From Azorhizobium sp943371865 (GTDB taxonomy: Bacteria > Pseudomonadota > Alphaproteobacteria > Rhizobiales > Xanthobacteraceae), in the NCBI RefSeq assembly GCF_943371865.1, contig NZ_CALRWL010000022.1, forward strand, positions 19,461 through 83,460: a stretch of 64,000 bases of DNA. The letters are read 5' to 3'. Of the stretch, positions 1 through 8,600 are shown piece by piece. A program made the position numbers and the translations under genes. The notes under the pieces are model-generated. The model saw nothing but the letters and a program-made list of their open reading frames with translations. It did not search any database and was not told where the DNA came from. Positions within the stretch are counted from its first letter, which is position 1. Every line of letters starts with the position of its first letter.

Positions 1-1210
1 GGCCGGGATAGCCGTCGGCCGGGGTAAGTCCGGCCTTGGTCTGGAAGGCGCGCACCGCGCGCATGGTGTCATTGCCGACGCGCCCGTCGGTGCCGCCGGT
101 ATCAAAGCCGTTCCGGGTGAGGCGCTGCTGGATCTCCTGCAGCTCGGCCAGGGTCAGCGCCCGCTCGCCGCCGGGCCAGGGGGTCTGGAACGGCCCTTCC
201 CCCATGACCCGATCGCCCAGATAGCACACCGCCAAGGCATAGTTGGACGAGGGATTGTAGGACCGCACCGCGTAGAAATTGTGCAGCAGCAGCAGCGCCG
301 GCCCGCCCGGCCCGCCGGGCAGCCACAGCCGCGCCTGCTCGTCATAGCCGGACAGCGAGCGGCCATCCACCATGGTCACGCCCATGTTTCCCCAGGTGGA
401 AAGTCCGCGCCAGGTCTTGTTGTCCGCCAGGCCATCATTGAAGCCGGCGGGCAGTTTGGCCTCGAAGCCCCAGGGCTCGCCACGGCGGTAGCGGCCGCGC
501 TTCACGAGATAATTGGCGGTGCCGGCCAAGGCATCGTCCGGCTTGCCGAAGGGCGAGATCCGGCCATTGCCGTCAAAGTCCACGCCCATGTTGAGCCACA
601 CCTCGGGCATCCACTGGGTATGGCCCATGGCCCCGGCCCAGGAGCCGATCATGTCCTGCGGCGTGCTCCAGCCGCGCTCGACGATGACCAGGGCATTGAG
701 CAGTTCGGTTTCCCAGTATTTGCGCCGGCGCGGATCGCCCCAGGCCAGGGCCGCCAGGGAATTGAACACCGGCTTCATGTGCCGTGGATTGTCCACCACA
801 TCGCCGAAGGCCGATTCCATGCCCCAATAGCCCAGCATCACCGCCGGCTCGACGCCGAACTCCTTCTCGATGCGGGCAAACAGGCCGGCATATTCCGCCG
901 CCCGCTTGCGTCCGGTGGCGATGCGCCAGTCGGAGACCCGGCGGTTGATATATTGCCAGGTCAGCTCCTGGAATTCTGGCTGGGCCCGGTCCTGCGCATA
1001 GACGCTGGTGTCCGGCTTCAGGCCCACCATCACCTTGGAATAGACCGCATCCGAAATGCCCCGGGCGCGCGCCCGGGCGCGAAACTTCTCCACCCACACG
1101 TTGAACGGCTGCGCCGCGCTCTGCGCTAGCGCCGGTGCGCCCAAGGCGGACGACAAGGCGCCGCCCGCGAGGGCCAGCATGAGGGTGCGTCGGTCGAGGA
1201 AAGGCGTCAC
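1..1210 (-). CDS. MltB-family lytic murein transglycosylase with peptidoglycan-binding domain, partial
   Basis: Cleaves the glycan strands of peptidoglycan in the periplasm, leaving 1,6-anhydro ends. About 403 codons are visible and the C-terminus runs off the left edge. I take the GTG at 1210 as start because it adds a twin-arginine-like export signal (DRRTLMLALAGG, ending near ALAQS); an ATG at 1180 would remove the arginine pair. The catalytic domain carries the family motif GYWGMESAFG with the likely catalytic Glu at about residue 132. A peptidoglycan-binding repeat (LQEIQQRL, then GRVGNDTMRAVRAFQ) starts shortly before the window edge. It lies 171 bp downstream of murI on the same strand, so two cell-wall genes sit together. 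The family is clear; the Tat assignment is inference. Confidence 0.88.
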   Translation of the reverse strand, partial: MTPFLDRRTLMLALAGGALSSALGAPALAQSAAQPFNVWVEKFRARARARGISDAVYSKVMVGLKPDTSVYAQDRAQPEFQELTWQYINRRVSDWRIATGRKRAAEYAGLFARIEKEFGVEPAVMLGYWGMESAFGDVVDNPRHMKPVFNSLAALAWGDPRRRKYWETELLNALVIVERGWSTPQDMIGSWAGAMGHTQWMPEVWLNMGVDFDGNGRISPFGKPDDALAGTANYLVKRGRYRRGEPWGFEAKLPAGFNDGLADNKTWRGLSTWGNMGVTMVDGRSLSGYDEQARLWLPGGPGGPALLLLHNFYAVRSYNPSSNYALAVCYLGDRVMGEGPFQTPWPGGERALTLAELQEIQQRLTRNGFDTGGTDGRVGNDTMRAVRAFQTKAGLTPADGYPG

Positions 1211-1329
1211 GCCGGGCTTCGCTTTCTTCTGTCGCAGGGCATCAGGCCCTGCATCCGCAAGAATCGTCGGATCGAGGCCGCCGACGGGCGCAGAGTGCCG
1301 TTACGGCACCTTTGCGTCCAGGCGACGGG

Positions 1330-1357
1330 GCGCGGAAGGCCTTCACCTTTCCGCGCG
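1330..1357 (-). terminator. Hairpin downstream of murI
   Basis: An inverted repeat (GCGCGGAAGG with CCTTTCCGCGC, one bulged base) lies about 25 bp past the murI stop. A smaller perfect hairpin, GTGCCG-TTA-CGGCAC, follows at 1295-1309. Neither has a clear T-run, so they may attenuate or stabilise the message and need not be classical intrinsic terminators. Confidence 0.4.
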
Positions 1358-1381
1358 GCGGGCGGCGCCGTACCGGTGGCG

Positions 1382-2251
1382 TCAGGAGGCCACGGCCAGC
1401 GGCGGCGCCATCACTTCCGGCTCCCGCACATGGCGGGCCAGAACGCTCGACACCAGCCGGGCATCCAGCGGCTGCCCGGTGGAAATCAGCCGCACCGGCT
1501 TGGGGCTGGAGGCAAAGGCCGTCGGGCCGATGAGCGAGGAGACGCGGCGGGCAATGGCCGGGGCCGGGTCCACGAACGACACCGGCCAGGGCGCCACCCG
1601 CTGCAAGCGTTCCAGGATCAGCGGATAATGGGTGCAGGCCAGCACGATGGTGTCGGTGCGCCCGGTCGCAGTGGCGACGAAGCACGGCGCCAGCTCGGCA
1701 GCCAGTTCCGCATCATCAACGCGTGCCCCGTGCATCAGCGCCTCGGCCAGCGACGCCAGCCGCTCGCTGGCCACCAGAGTGACGGCGCAGCCACCGGCAA
1801 ATTCCCGCACCAAGCTCGCGGTATAGTCCCGGCGCACGGTGCCGGGCGTCGCCAGGACGCTGACATGCTTGGTCACCGAGCCGGCACAGGCGGGCTTCAC
1901 CGCCGGAACCGTGCCCACGAACGGCACGGCATGATCCGTGCGCAGGGCGGGGAGCGCCAGGGTGGAGGCGGTGTTGCAGGCGATCACCACCAGATCGGGG
2001 CGGGTGGCGGCGATCAAGGTGTGCATGACCTCGCGCACCCGCGCCACCAATGCCGCATCGCTGAGCGCCCCGTAGGGAAACGCGGCGTCGTCGGCGGCAT
2101 AGATGAAATGGGCATCCGGCCGCACCCGCGCCACTTCGCGGAACACCGAAAGCCCGCCCAGCCCGCTGTCGAACATCAGGATGGTCGGGGCTTGAATCTG
2201 GACGGGTGGCACGGTGGAAAGTCTCTGAGCCGGAACGGTGACGGCGGCCAT
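1382..2251 (-). CDS. murI: Glutamate racemase
   Basis: Interconverts L- and D-glutamate by a two-cysteine, cofactor-free mechanism and supplies D-Glu for peptidoglycan synthesis in the cytoplasm. The 289-residue protein has the N-terminal FDSGLGGLSV signature, the first catalytic cysteine in ACNTAST (C92) and the second in ACTHYPL (C206, followed by H208). Length and motif spacing fit the Asp/Glu racemase family. The first 20 or so residues are less conserved, so the real start could be slightly internal. It sits upstream of, and on the same strand as, the MltB-type transglycosylase gene. Confidence 0.95.
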   Translation of the reverse strand: MAAVTVPAQRLSTVPPVQIQAPTILMFDSGLGGLSVFREVARVRPDAHFIYAADDAAFPYGALSDAALVARVREVMHTLIAATRPDLVVIACNTASTLALPALRTDHAVPFVGTVPAVKPACAGSVTKHVSVLATPGTVRRDYTASLVREFAGGCAVTLVASERLASLAEALMHGARVDDAELAAELAPCFVATATGRTDTIVLACTHYPLILERLQRVAPWPVSFVDPAPAIARRVSSLIGPTAFASSPKPVRLISTGQPLDARLVSSVLARHVREPEVMAPPLAVAS

Positions 2252-2409
2252 GGTTTATCCTCGCATCCCCCGGCAGGATTGTGGCCCTGCCGGGTAAAGG
2301 AAGAATGAGTGCGCCGCGCCCGCGCCGCACTGCGAACCCGCGGCTCTGGCACACAGCCAGGGCTAAACCATTGGTGTTCCGTTAGCAGGCTATTTGGTAC
2401 CATCACCCC

Positions 2410-3825
2410 ATGGACGCCCAGTCATTCAATGCACCCGCCGTGGTGACCGCTCCCCGCGCGCTCGTCATGGCGACCGCGGGTGTCATCGCCACCGCGCTGC
2501 TGATGCTGCCGGCGGCGGTCAACGGCTTTCCCTTCCTGTTCTATGACAGCGGCGGCTATCTGGAGCCGGCGTTCTCCCACATCGTGGTGCCCGGCCGCTC
2601 GACCATCTATGGCCTGCTGCTGCGTGCCGGCAGTTTCCCGAATTTCTGGCCGGTGGCGATTCTTCAGAGCGCCCTGTGCGTCTGGGCCTTGGGCCTGGTG
2701 CTGCGGGTGCATGGGCTCGGCGGACGGCCGGGGGTGCTGGTCGGCTTGGCCGCAGTTCTGGCCGTGGCCACGGCCTTGCCGTTCGTCTCGGCCGAATTGA
2801 TGCCGGACATCTTCGCGGGGCTGGCGGGACTGGCGCTTTATCTTCTGCTCTGGCGTCGTCGGGATCTCCGCACCGCGGAGGCCTGGGGCCTGGTGGCCGT
2901 TCTGGCCATCGGCGGGGCCAGCCACAATTCGGTGCTGGCCATTACGCTTGTTTGCATTGTCGCTGCCCTCGCCGCGGGGGCGCTGATCCCTCCCCTGCGC
3001 GCGCAACTGCGGGTTCGGCTGGCATTGGCCAGCGTGATGATCGCGATGCTGCTCAACCCCATTGCCAATTTCGCCATTGCCGGTCGCTTCGCCCAGACCC
3101 CCGGCGGCACCGCCTTCATCTTCGGGCGGCTGCTCGAAGACGGGCTCGTGTTCCGGTATCTGGCGGACCATTGTCCGCAGATCGGCCTGAAGCTCTGCGC
3201 CTTGCGCGAACAATTGCCGGCCACCGCCGACGATTTCCTCTGGGACGACGACGACGCCTTCAAGCAACTGGGCGGCTTCGAGGGCGGCGCGGCCGAGATG
3301 CACAAAGTGGTGGTGGGCAGCCTGCTGGCCTATCCGCTGGACAATGTGCGGCTGTCGATCCGGGCCATGCTGCGGCAGCTGGTGATGGTCCAGTCCGGCG
3401 ACCTGATGTCGGAAGAACTGACCGACAGCTATGATGTCATCCGCGACCGGGTGCCGGCCGCCTATGCCCGCATGCTCACGGCGATCCAGCAGCAGGACCC
3501 GCCGATCGATTTCGACCGCATCAATGTAGTGCACGTGCCGGTCGCCCTCGGGGCGAGCCTCCTGCTGGCCCTGGCCGCCGGCGTCGCCATCTGGCGCCGG
3601 CAGCGCAGCATCGCTCTGCTGGCGGGCAGCATGACCGTGGTGCTGATCGCCAATGCGGCGGTGTGCGGGATCCTGTCCAACCCCCACGACCGCTATCAGG
3701 CGCGCATCGCCTGGATTGCGGTCGTGGTGCTGTTCATCCTCGCGGTCAGCGCCGCAGAGGCATTTCGACAACGCTGGCCAGAAAGGCTGTCAGGGCCAGT
3801 TGGATCGCTGCCACCAGGGCGGTGA
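2410..3825 (+). CDS. Polytopic membrane protein of unknown function
   Basis: I do not recognise this 471-residue protein. About ten hydrophobic segments are visible: the first at residues 20-37, several between 80 and 215, and three in the last 120 residues. A soluble stretch around residues 235-370 is rich in acidic residues (FLWDDDDAF). The early extramembrane motif FYDSGGYLEPAF, and the placement beside a family-2 glycosyltransferase, would suit a GT-C-type sugar transferase, but I see no decisive motif. Its last 80 bp overlap the end of the convergent glycosyltransferase gene, so the C-terminal 26 residues are encoded antisense to that gene. It is divergent from murI. Confidence 0.7.
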   Translation: MDAQSFNAPAVVTAPRALVMATAGVIATALLMLPAAVNGFPFLFYDSGGYLEPAFSHIVVPGRSTIYGLLLRAGSFPNFWPVAILQSALCVWALGLVLRVHGLGGRPGVLVGLAAVLAVATALPFVSAELMPDIFAGLAGLALYLLLWRRRDLRTAEAWGLVAVLAIGGASHNSVLAITLVCIVAALAAGALIPPLRAQLRVRLALASVMIAMLLNPIANFAIAGRFAQTPGGTAFIFGRLLEDGLVFRYLADHCPQIGLKLCALREQLPATADDFLWDDDDAFKQLGGFEGGAAEMHKVVVGSLLAYPLDNVRLSIRAMLRQLVMVQSGDLMSEELTDSYDVIRDRVPAAYARMLTAIQQQDPPIDFDRINVVHVPVALGASLLLALAAGVAIWRRQRSIALLAGSMTVVLIANAAVCGILSNPHDRYQARIAWIAVVVLFILAVSAAEAFRQRWPERLSGPVGSLPPGR

Positions 3826-4927
3826 GCCCCAGGATCAGCGCCCGCATGGTGGTGCCGAAGGCCAGATCGCCGAAGCCGGTGGCGGCCCAGCTGGAAAACG
3901 CCCAGGCCTGGAAGCCGAGGCCGAGAATGCCCAGCACCAGCGCCGCCCGCAGCACCCGCTCCAGGCTGAAGGCGTGCAGCACCCGTTCGAGACTCTCGGA
4001 GGCCGGCAGGAAGCCCAAGAGCGCCCCATAGCGCCGGGCGACCAGGCCGAACGACATGGCCTGCACCCCCACCAGCACGGTCATGGCCGCCACCAGGAAG
4101 GTGTGGATGTCGAGCCGCAGGGTTTTCGTCACCGCTAGCGGCCCCGGATAGAGCACCGCCAGCCCCAGGCTGCCCAGAATGACCAGGGCCACGCCCGGAT
4201 AGAAGAACAGCCAGCGCGGGCTATAGACCAGCAGAAAGCGCAGGTGCCGCCAGCCGTCGCGCCAGGTCTTCAAATGCGGCGGACGCGAGCGGCCGTCCTT
4301 CTTCAGCGTGGTGGGCACTTCGGCGATGGACAGGCCGGCGATGGAGGCGCGCACCACCATTTCGCTGGCGAATTCCATGCCGCTGGTCTCCAGCCGCAGC
4401 CCGCGCACCGCGGCGGTGTTGAAGCCGCGCATGCCGCAATGGAAATCCCCCACCTGGATGCGGAAGAACAGCCGGCCGAGGAATGACAGCACCGGATTGC
4501 CCAGATAGCGGTGCAGGAACGGCATGGCGCCGGGGCCGATGCCCCCCTGGAAGCGGTTGCCCATGACGATGTCCGAGCCGGCGCGCAACTGTTGCACGAA
4601 CAGGTCCAGTTTCGAGAAATCATAGGAATCGTCGGCATCGCCCATGATGATGAAGCGGCCGCGCGCGGCGGCGATGCCGCCCTTCAGGGCCGAGCCATAG
4701 CCGCGCTCAGGCACCGCCACCACCCGCGCGCCGCCGGCGGTGGCGATGGCCTGCGAGCCGTCGGTGGAGCCGTTGTCGGCGATCAGCACCTCACCGGCGA
4801 TGCCGCTGCGGGCGAGATAGGCCATGGCCTTGTCGACGCAGACCCCCAGCGTTTCCGCCTCATTGAGGCAGGGCATCAGGATCGTGAGCTCAAGCGTTTC
4901 GGCCACCGGTTGCGTCCCCATCAACAT
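3746..4927 (-). CDS. Family-2 glycosyltransferase, polyprenyl-phosphate type
   Basis: Likely transfers a sugar from a nucleotide sugar to a polyprenyl phosphate carrier at the inner membrane (DPM1/GtrB-like). The N-terminal GT-A domain shows LTILMPCLNEAETLG, the DNGSTDGS motif and the acidic metal-binding motif GDADDSYDF. Three to four hydrophobic segments form the C-terminal third, as in membrane-anchored members. I chose the ATG at 4927 because GGGAGAGGGG lies just upstream; ATG 4921 is equally possible. The frame stays open to 5017, but that stretch is low in conserved residues. The 3' end overlaps the convergent membrane-protein gene by 80 bp. The exact sugar and acceptor are unknown. Confidence 0.85.
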   Translation of the reverse strand: MLMGTQPVAETLELTILMPCLNEAETLGVCVDKAMAYLARSGIAGEVLIADNGSTDGSQAIATAGGARVVAVPERGYGSALKGGIAAARGRFIIMGDADDSYDFSKLDLFVQQLRAGSDIVMGNRFQGGIGPGAMPFLHRYLGNPVLSFLGRLFFRIQVGDFHCGMRGFNTAAVRGLRLETSGMEFASEMVVRASIAGLSIAEVPTTLKKDGRSRPPHLKTWRDGWRHLRFLLVYSPRWLFFYPGVALVILGSLGLAVLYPGPLAVTKTLRLDIHTFLVAAMTVLVGVQAMSFGLVARRYGALLGFLPASESLERVLHAFSLERVLRAALVLGILGLGFQAWAFSSWAATGFGDLAFGTTMRALILGLTALVAAIQLALTAFLASVVEMPLRR

Positions 4928-5077
4928 CCCCTCTCCCGCATCCTGCGGTCGGCGGCCTGCGCCCCCTGCGCCGCGGGGCCGAAAAGCCGAAGCCGGCCTT
5001 TCGGCCTCACGGGCCAAATCTGTGCGAGAAAGCCGGATGACGTCCCGTCGAAGCGACCTGACGTCATCCGGCTGTTG

Positions 5078-5398
5078 TCATCCCTGGCGTTCCGGCGTGT
5101 GCAGCACCAGCCCGTCCAGCGCGTCGGTCAGCTTGATCTGGCACGACAGCCGCGAGGTGGGGCGCACGTCCGAGGCGAAGTCGAGCATGTCCTCTTCCAT
5201 GTCGCCCGGCTCGCCCACGGCCACGCGCCACGCTTCGTCCACATAGACATGGCAGGTGGCGCAGGCGCAGGCGCCGCCGCAATCGGCGTCGATGCCCGGC
5301 ACCGCATTGCGCACCGCCGCTTCCATGGCGGTGGCCCCCGCCGGAGCGGTGACGGTCCGGCGGGCGCCATCAAAGGCAACGAAAGTAATCGAAGGCAT
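5078..5398 (-). CDS. 2Fe-2S ferredoxin, adrenodoxin type
   Basis: Small cytoplasmic electron carrier of 106 residues. Counting from the ATG at 5398, the cluster ligands are C40, C46, C49 and C86, exactly the C-x5-C-x2-C-x36-C spacing of vertebrate/bacterial-type 2Fe-2S ferredoxins. I chose this start because GAGAG lies seven bases upstream and residues before it (frame open to 5464) look unlike the family. It stands alone, not in an isc operon, so the partner (a P450, a Rieske oxygenase or FeS assembly) cannot be read from context. The gene is divergent from the giant repeat-protein gene. Confidence 0.93.
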   Translation of the reverse strand: MPSITFVAFDGARRTVTAPAGATAMEAAVRNAVPGIDADCGGACACATCHVYVDEAWRVAVGEPGDMEEDMLDFASDVRPTSRLSCQIKLTDALDGLVLHTPERQG

Positions 5399-5498
5399 GA
5401 GCGGCTCTCGCATGCGCAACACAGGTGCCTGAAACCTCAGGCGTTGAGGGCCGTATACCGTCATCGCGGCGGTATTGCCAGAGTGCTCGCAACCTCCG

Positions 5499-5568
5499 TT
5501 AACGATACATTCACATGTGTGGCGCGGGCGGTTTCAATCGTCCCGGGAGATACGTTAAGATCAGTTAA
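5499..5568 (+). promoter_or_regulatory. TTAA motif cluster, possible CtrA-type control region
   Basis: The 286-bp region between the ferredoxin and giant-protein genes contains GTTAAC at 5498-5503 and two further TTAA half-sites at 5555-5558 and 5565-5568, six bases apart. CtrA boxes in Alphaproteobacteria are TTAA-N7-TTAA, so the spacing is one base short. Cell-cycle control would suit a polar-growth protein, but this is only suggestive. Confidence 0.3.
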
Positions 5569-5684
5569 GGTAATCCGTCGTCCGTGTAGCGTGCCTTACG
5601 CTGTCCACGTTAGACGATGGGAAGCGCAGTTTCGGCTTCGGCGAGATCCAACCTCGACGGACCGGCGGCAGAGGCGACGGCGAC

Positions 5685-8600
5685 ATGAAGAGCCCGAGGA
5701 AGATTCAGGATCCCACCGAGGCCGCACTCTCTGCGATCCAGGAAGCACTGACGCTCCAGCTCGATGCCCCCGATCCGGCGCGGCTAGCAGCGGATGAGGA
5801 CGAGCGCGCGGCCGCCCCGCCGCCCGCCCCGCAACAGCAGCGCCCGGCCCAGTCCCGCCGCCCCCGGATGGAGGTCGCGGAACGCCGCGCCGCCAATGAT
5901 GACCGCCAGACCATCGGCCAGCTCCTCACCGCCCTGCAGCGCCGCTCCTCCTCGGCGCCCTACTGGTGGGCGCTGATCGGCTCGGTGGTGTGGATCGCCA
6001 TCGGCTGCACCCTGGCGCTGGCCACCCAGCGCACTGCTTTCTCGGAAATCTCCTCGGTGGATGCCTTGCTGGCCTCCCCGGCCCTGCTGGTGATCCTGGC
6101 GGGCATCGTCCTGCCGCCGCTGGGCTTCTTCGGCACCGCCAGCGTGGTCCGGCGCACCCGCGACCTGCAGCTGATCGCCCGGTCCATGACCGAGGTGGCG
6201 CTGCGCCTGGCGCAGCCGGAGCTGATCGGCACCGAGGCGGTGGTCACCGTCGGCCAGGCGGTGCGCCGCGAAGTGGCGGCCATGGGCGACGGCGTCGACC
6301 GCACCATCGCCCGCGCCGCCGAGCTGGAGACCGTCGTGCGCAACGAGGTCTCCATCCTGGAGCGCGCCTATGAGGACAATGAGATCCGCATCCGCAACCT
6401 GATCGAGGAATTGCAGGCCGAGCGGCAGAACATCCTGATCCATTCCGAGCGCCTGCGCGAAGGCATCATCGACGCCGACAATCTCTTGTCCAGCGAAGTG
6501 CAGGACGTGGCTGACAAGGTGAACGCCGCGGTTATGGGCGCCGCCGAGCGCGTCACCGCGCTGTTCCAGCAGAAGGGCGACCACATCACCGACGCCCTGA
6601 CCCGCGTCGGCGACACCATGATCGATGCCATTTCCTCCAAGGGCACCGAGCTGATCGACCGCCTGAAGGAGACCGGGGCGGACATCCGCAACGATCTCAC
6701 CCAGTCCAGCGACACGGTCAGCGAGGCGCTCAGGGCCCGCACCGAGGAACTGGCCGCCAACCTGCTCGCCTCCAGCACCGAAGTGACCGATCTGGTGGCC
6801 CGCTGGAGCGACGAAGTGCGCGCCAATGCGGATGCCACCCGCGCCTCCCTCACCGAGGCCCTGGCCGAGAGCAGCGCCCGGGTGAATGACGAAATGACCG
6901 TGCGCGCCACGGAAGTGAACAATGCCTTCCGCGCCACCGCCGAGAGCGTGGTGTTCGAATTCTCCAACCGCGGCGGCGAGCTGGTGCGCAAGGTGCAGGA
7001 CACCGGCGAGCGCGTGGCCGAGACCATCGCCGAGCGCGGCAGCGACATTGCCGAGCGCATCGAGATGACCGGCACCCGCATCCACGAGGACGTGACGGCG
7101 CGCGGGGAAAACCTGCAGCAGCAGCTGTCCGAGACCGCCGAGCGCATGGTGGACGCCATGGACCGCACCGGCGGCGCCGTGGCCGACGCCCTGACCCTCA
7201 AGGGCGACGAAATCAGCCAGATCCTCATCCAGAGCAGCACCGACCTCAGCGAGCGGCTGGAGACGGTGGCGACCGACGTCAACAACGCGCTGGGTACCCA
7301 GGGCGACAAGTTCAACGGCAGCTTCCGCCTCACCGCCGATCAACTGGTGGCCTCGCTGGCCACCAATAGCGACGCGCTGGAGCAGATGCTCACCACCCGC
7401 CTCAACGCGCTGGACGAGACCATCTCGGTGCGCGGCGTGGACCTGGCGGAGCGCATCGGCCAGGACAGCGCCCTGGTGGCCAAGGCGGTCGAAGAGAGCC
7501 TCGCCGCGTTCGACACCACCATCCGCGTCAACGGGCCGGAACTGGTGGACCACATTTCCGAGCGGATCGACTCCGTCACCGAGACCCTGCGCGGCACCCT
7601 GTCCGATCTGGACCAGCGCCTCAGCACCACCTCGGACAGCGTCGCCGCCACCATCGACAGCCGCCTCTCCCGCGTGGAAGAGGCGCTGGACGGCCGCAGC
7701 AAGTCCCTCGCCGAGACCATCGAAGGCAGCGCCGCCGAGCTCACCCGCGTCCTGTCCGAGGGCAGCCGCGCCACGGCCGAGGCCCTGGAGCAGACCACCG
7801 AAGCGGTGGCCAATGCCATCGACACCCGCCTCACCCGCGTGGAAGAGGTCCTGGAAAGCCGCAGTGCCGCGCTGACCGAGACCATCGAAGGACGCACCGC
7901 GGACTTCACCCGCGCCATGACCGATGGCAGCCGCGCCGCCGCCGAGGCCTTGGAGCAGACCACCGAGGCGGTGGCCAATGCCATCGATACCCGCCTCGCC
8001 CGGGTGGAAGAAGTTCTGGACGGCCGCAGCAAGGCCCTCACCGAGACCATCGAAGGCCGTTCGGCAGAGTTCACCCGCGCCATGAGCGAGGGCAGCCGCG
8101 CCGCCGCCGACGCGCTGGAACAGACCACCGAGGCGGTGGCCAATGCCATCGACACTCGCCTGTCCCGCGTGGAAGACGTGCTGGAAGGCCGCAGCGCGGC
8201 GCTCACGCAGACCATCGAGGGCCGCACCGCCGACCTCGCCCGTGCCATGGCCGATGGCACCCGCGCCGCCGCCGAGGCCCTGGACCAGACCACCGAGGCG
8301 GTGTCCGCCGCCCTCGACGAGCGTCTCGCCCGCATCGAACAGACCCTCGGCGCCAGCGCCGCCACCCTGTCCGAGACACTGGAAACCCGCGCCAGCGACT
8401 TCAACCGCGTGATCGCCGACGGCACCCGCGAAGCCCGCGCCGCCTTCGCCGAGACCAGCGATGCGGTTGCCGCCACCATCGACGGCCGCCTGGGTCGCAT
8501 CGAGCAGGTGCTGGACGAGCGCGCCCAGAGCCTGACCAAGACCCTGGAAGATCGCACCCTCGAATTCACCCGCGCGGTGACCGAGGGCACCCGCACCGCC

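Noticed and set aside
281..1129. Plus-strand frame opposite the transglycosylase
   Set aside because: The minus-strand reading gives a complete MltB motif set, including GYWGMESAFG.
2422..3771. 449-codon antisense frame opposite the membrane protein
   Set aside because: Composition is His/Gln/Asp-rich with no domain; the plus frame has regular hydrophobic segments.
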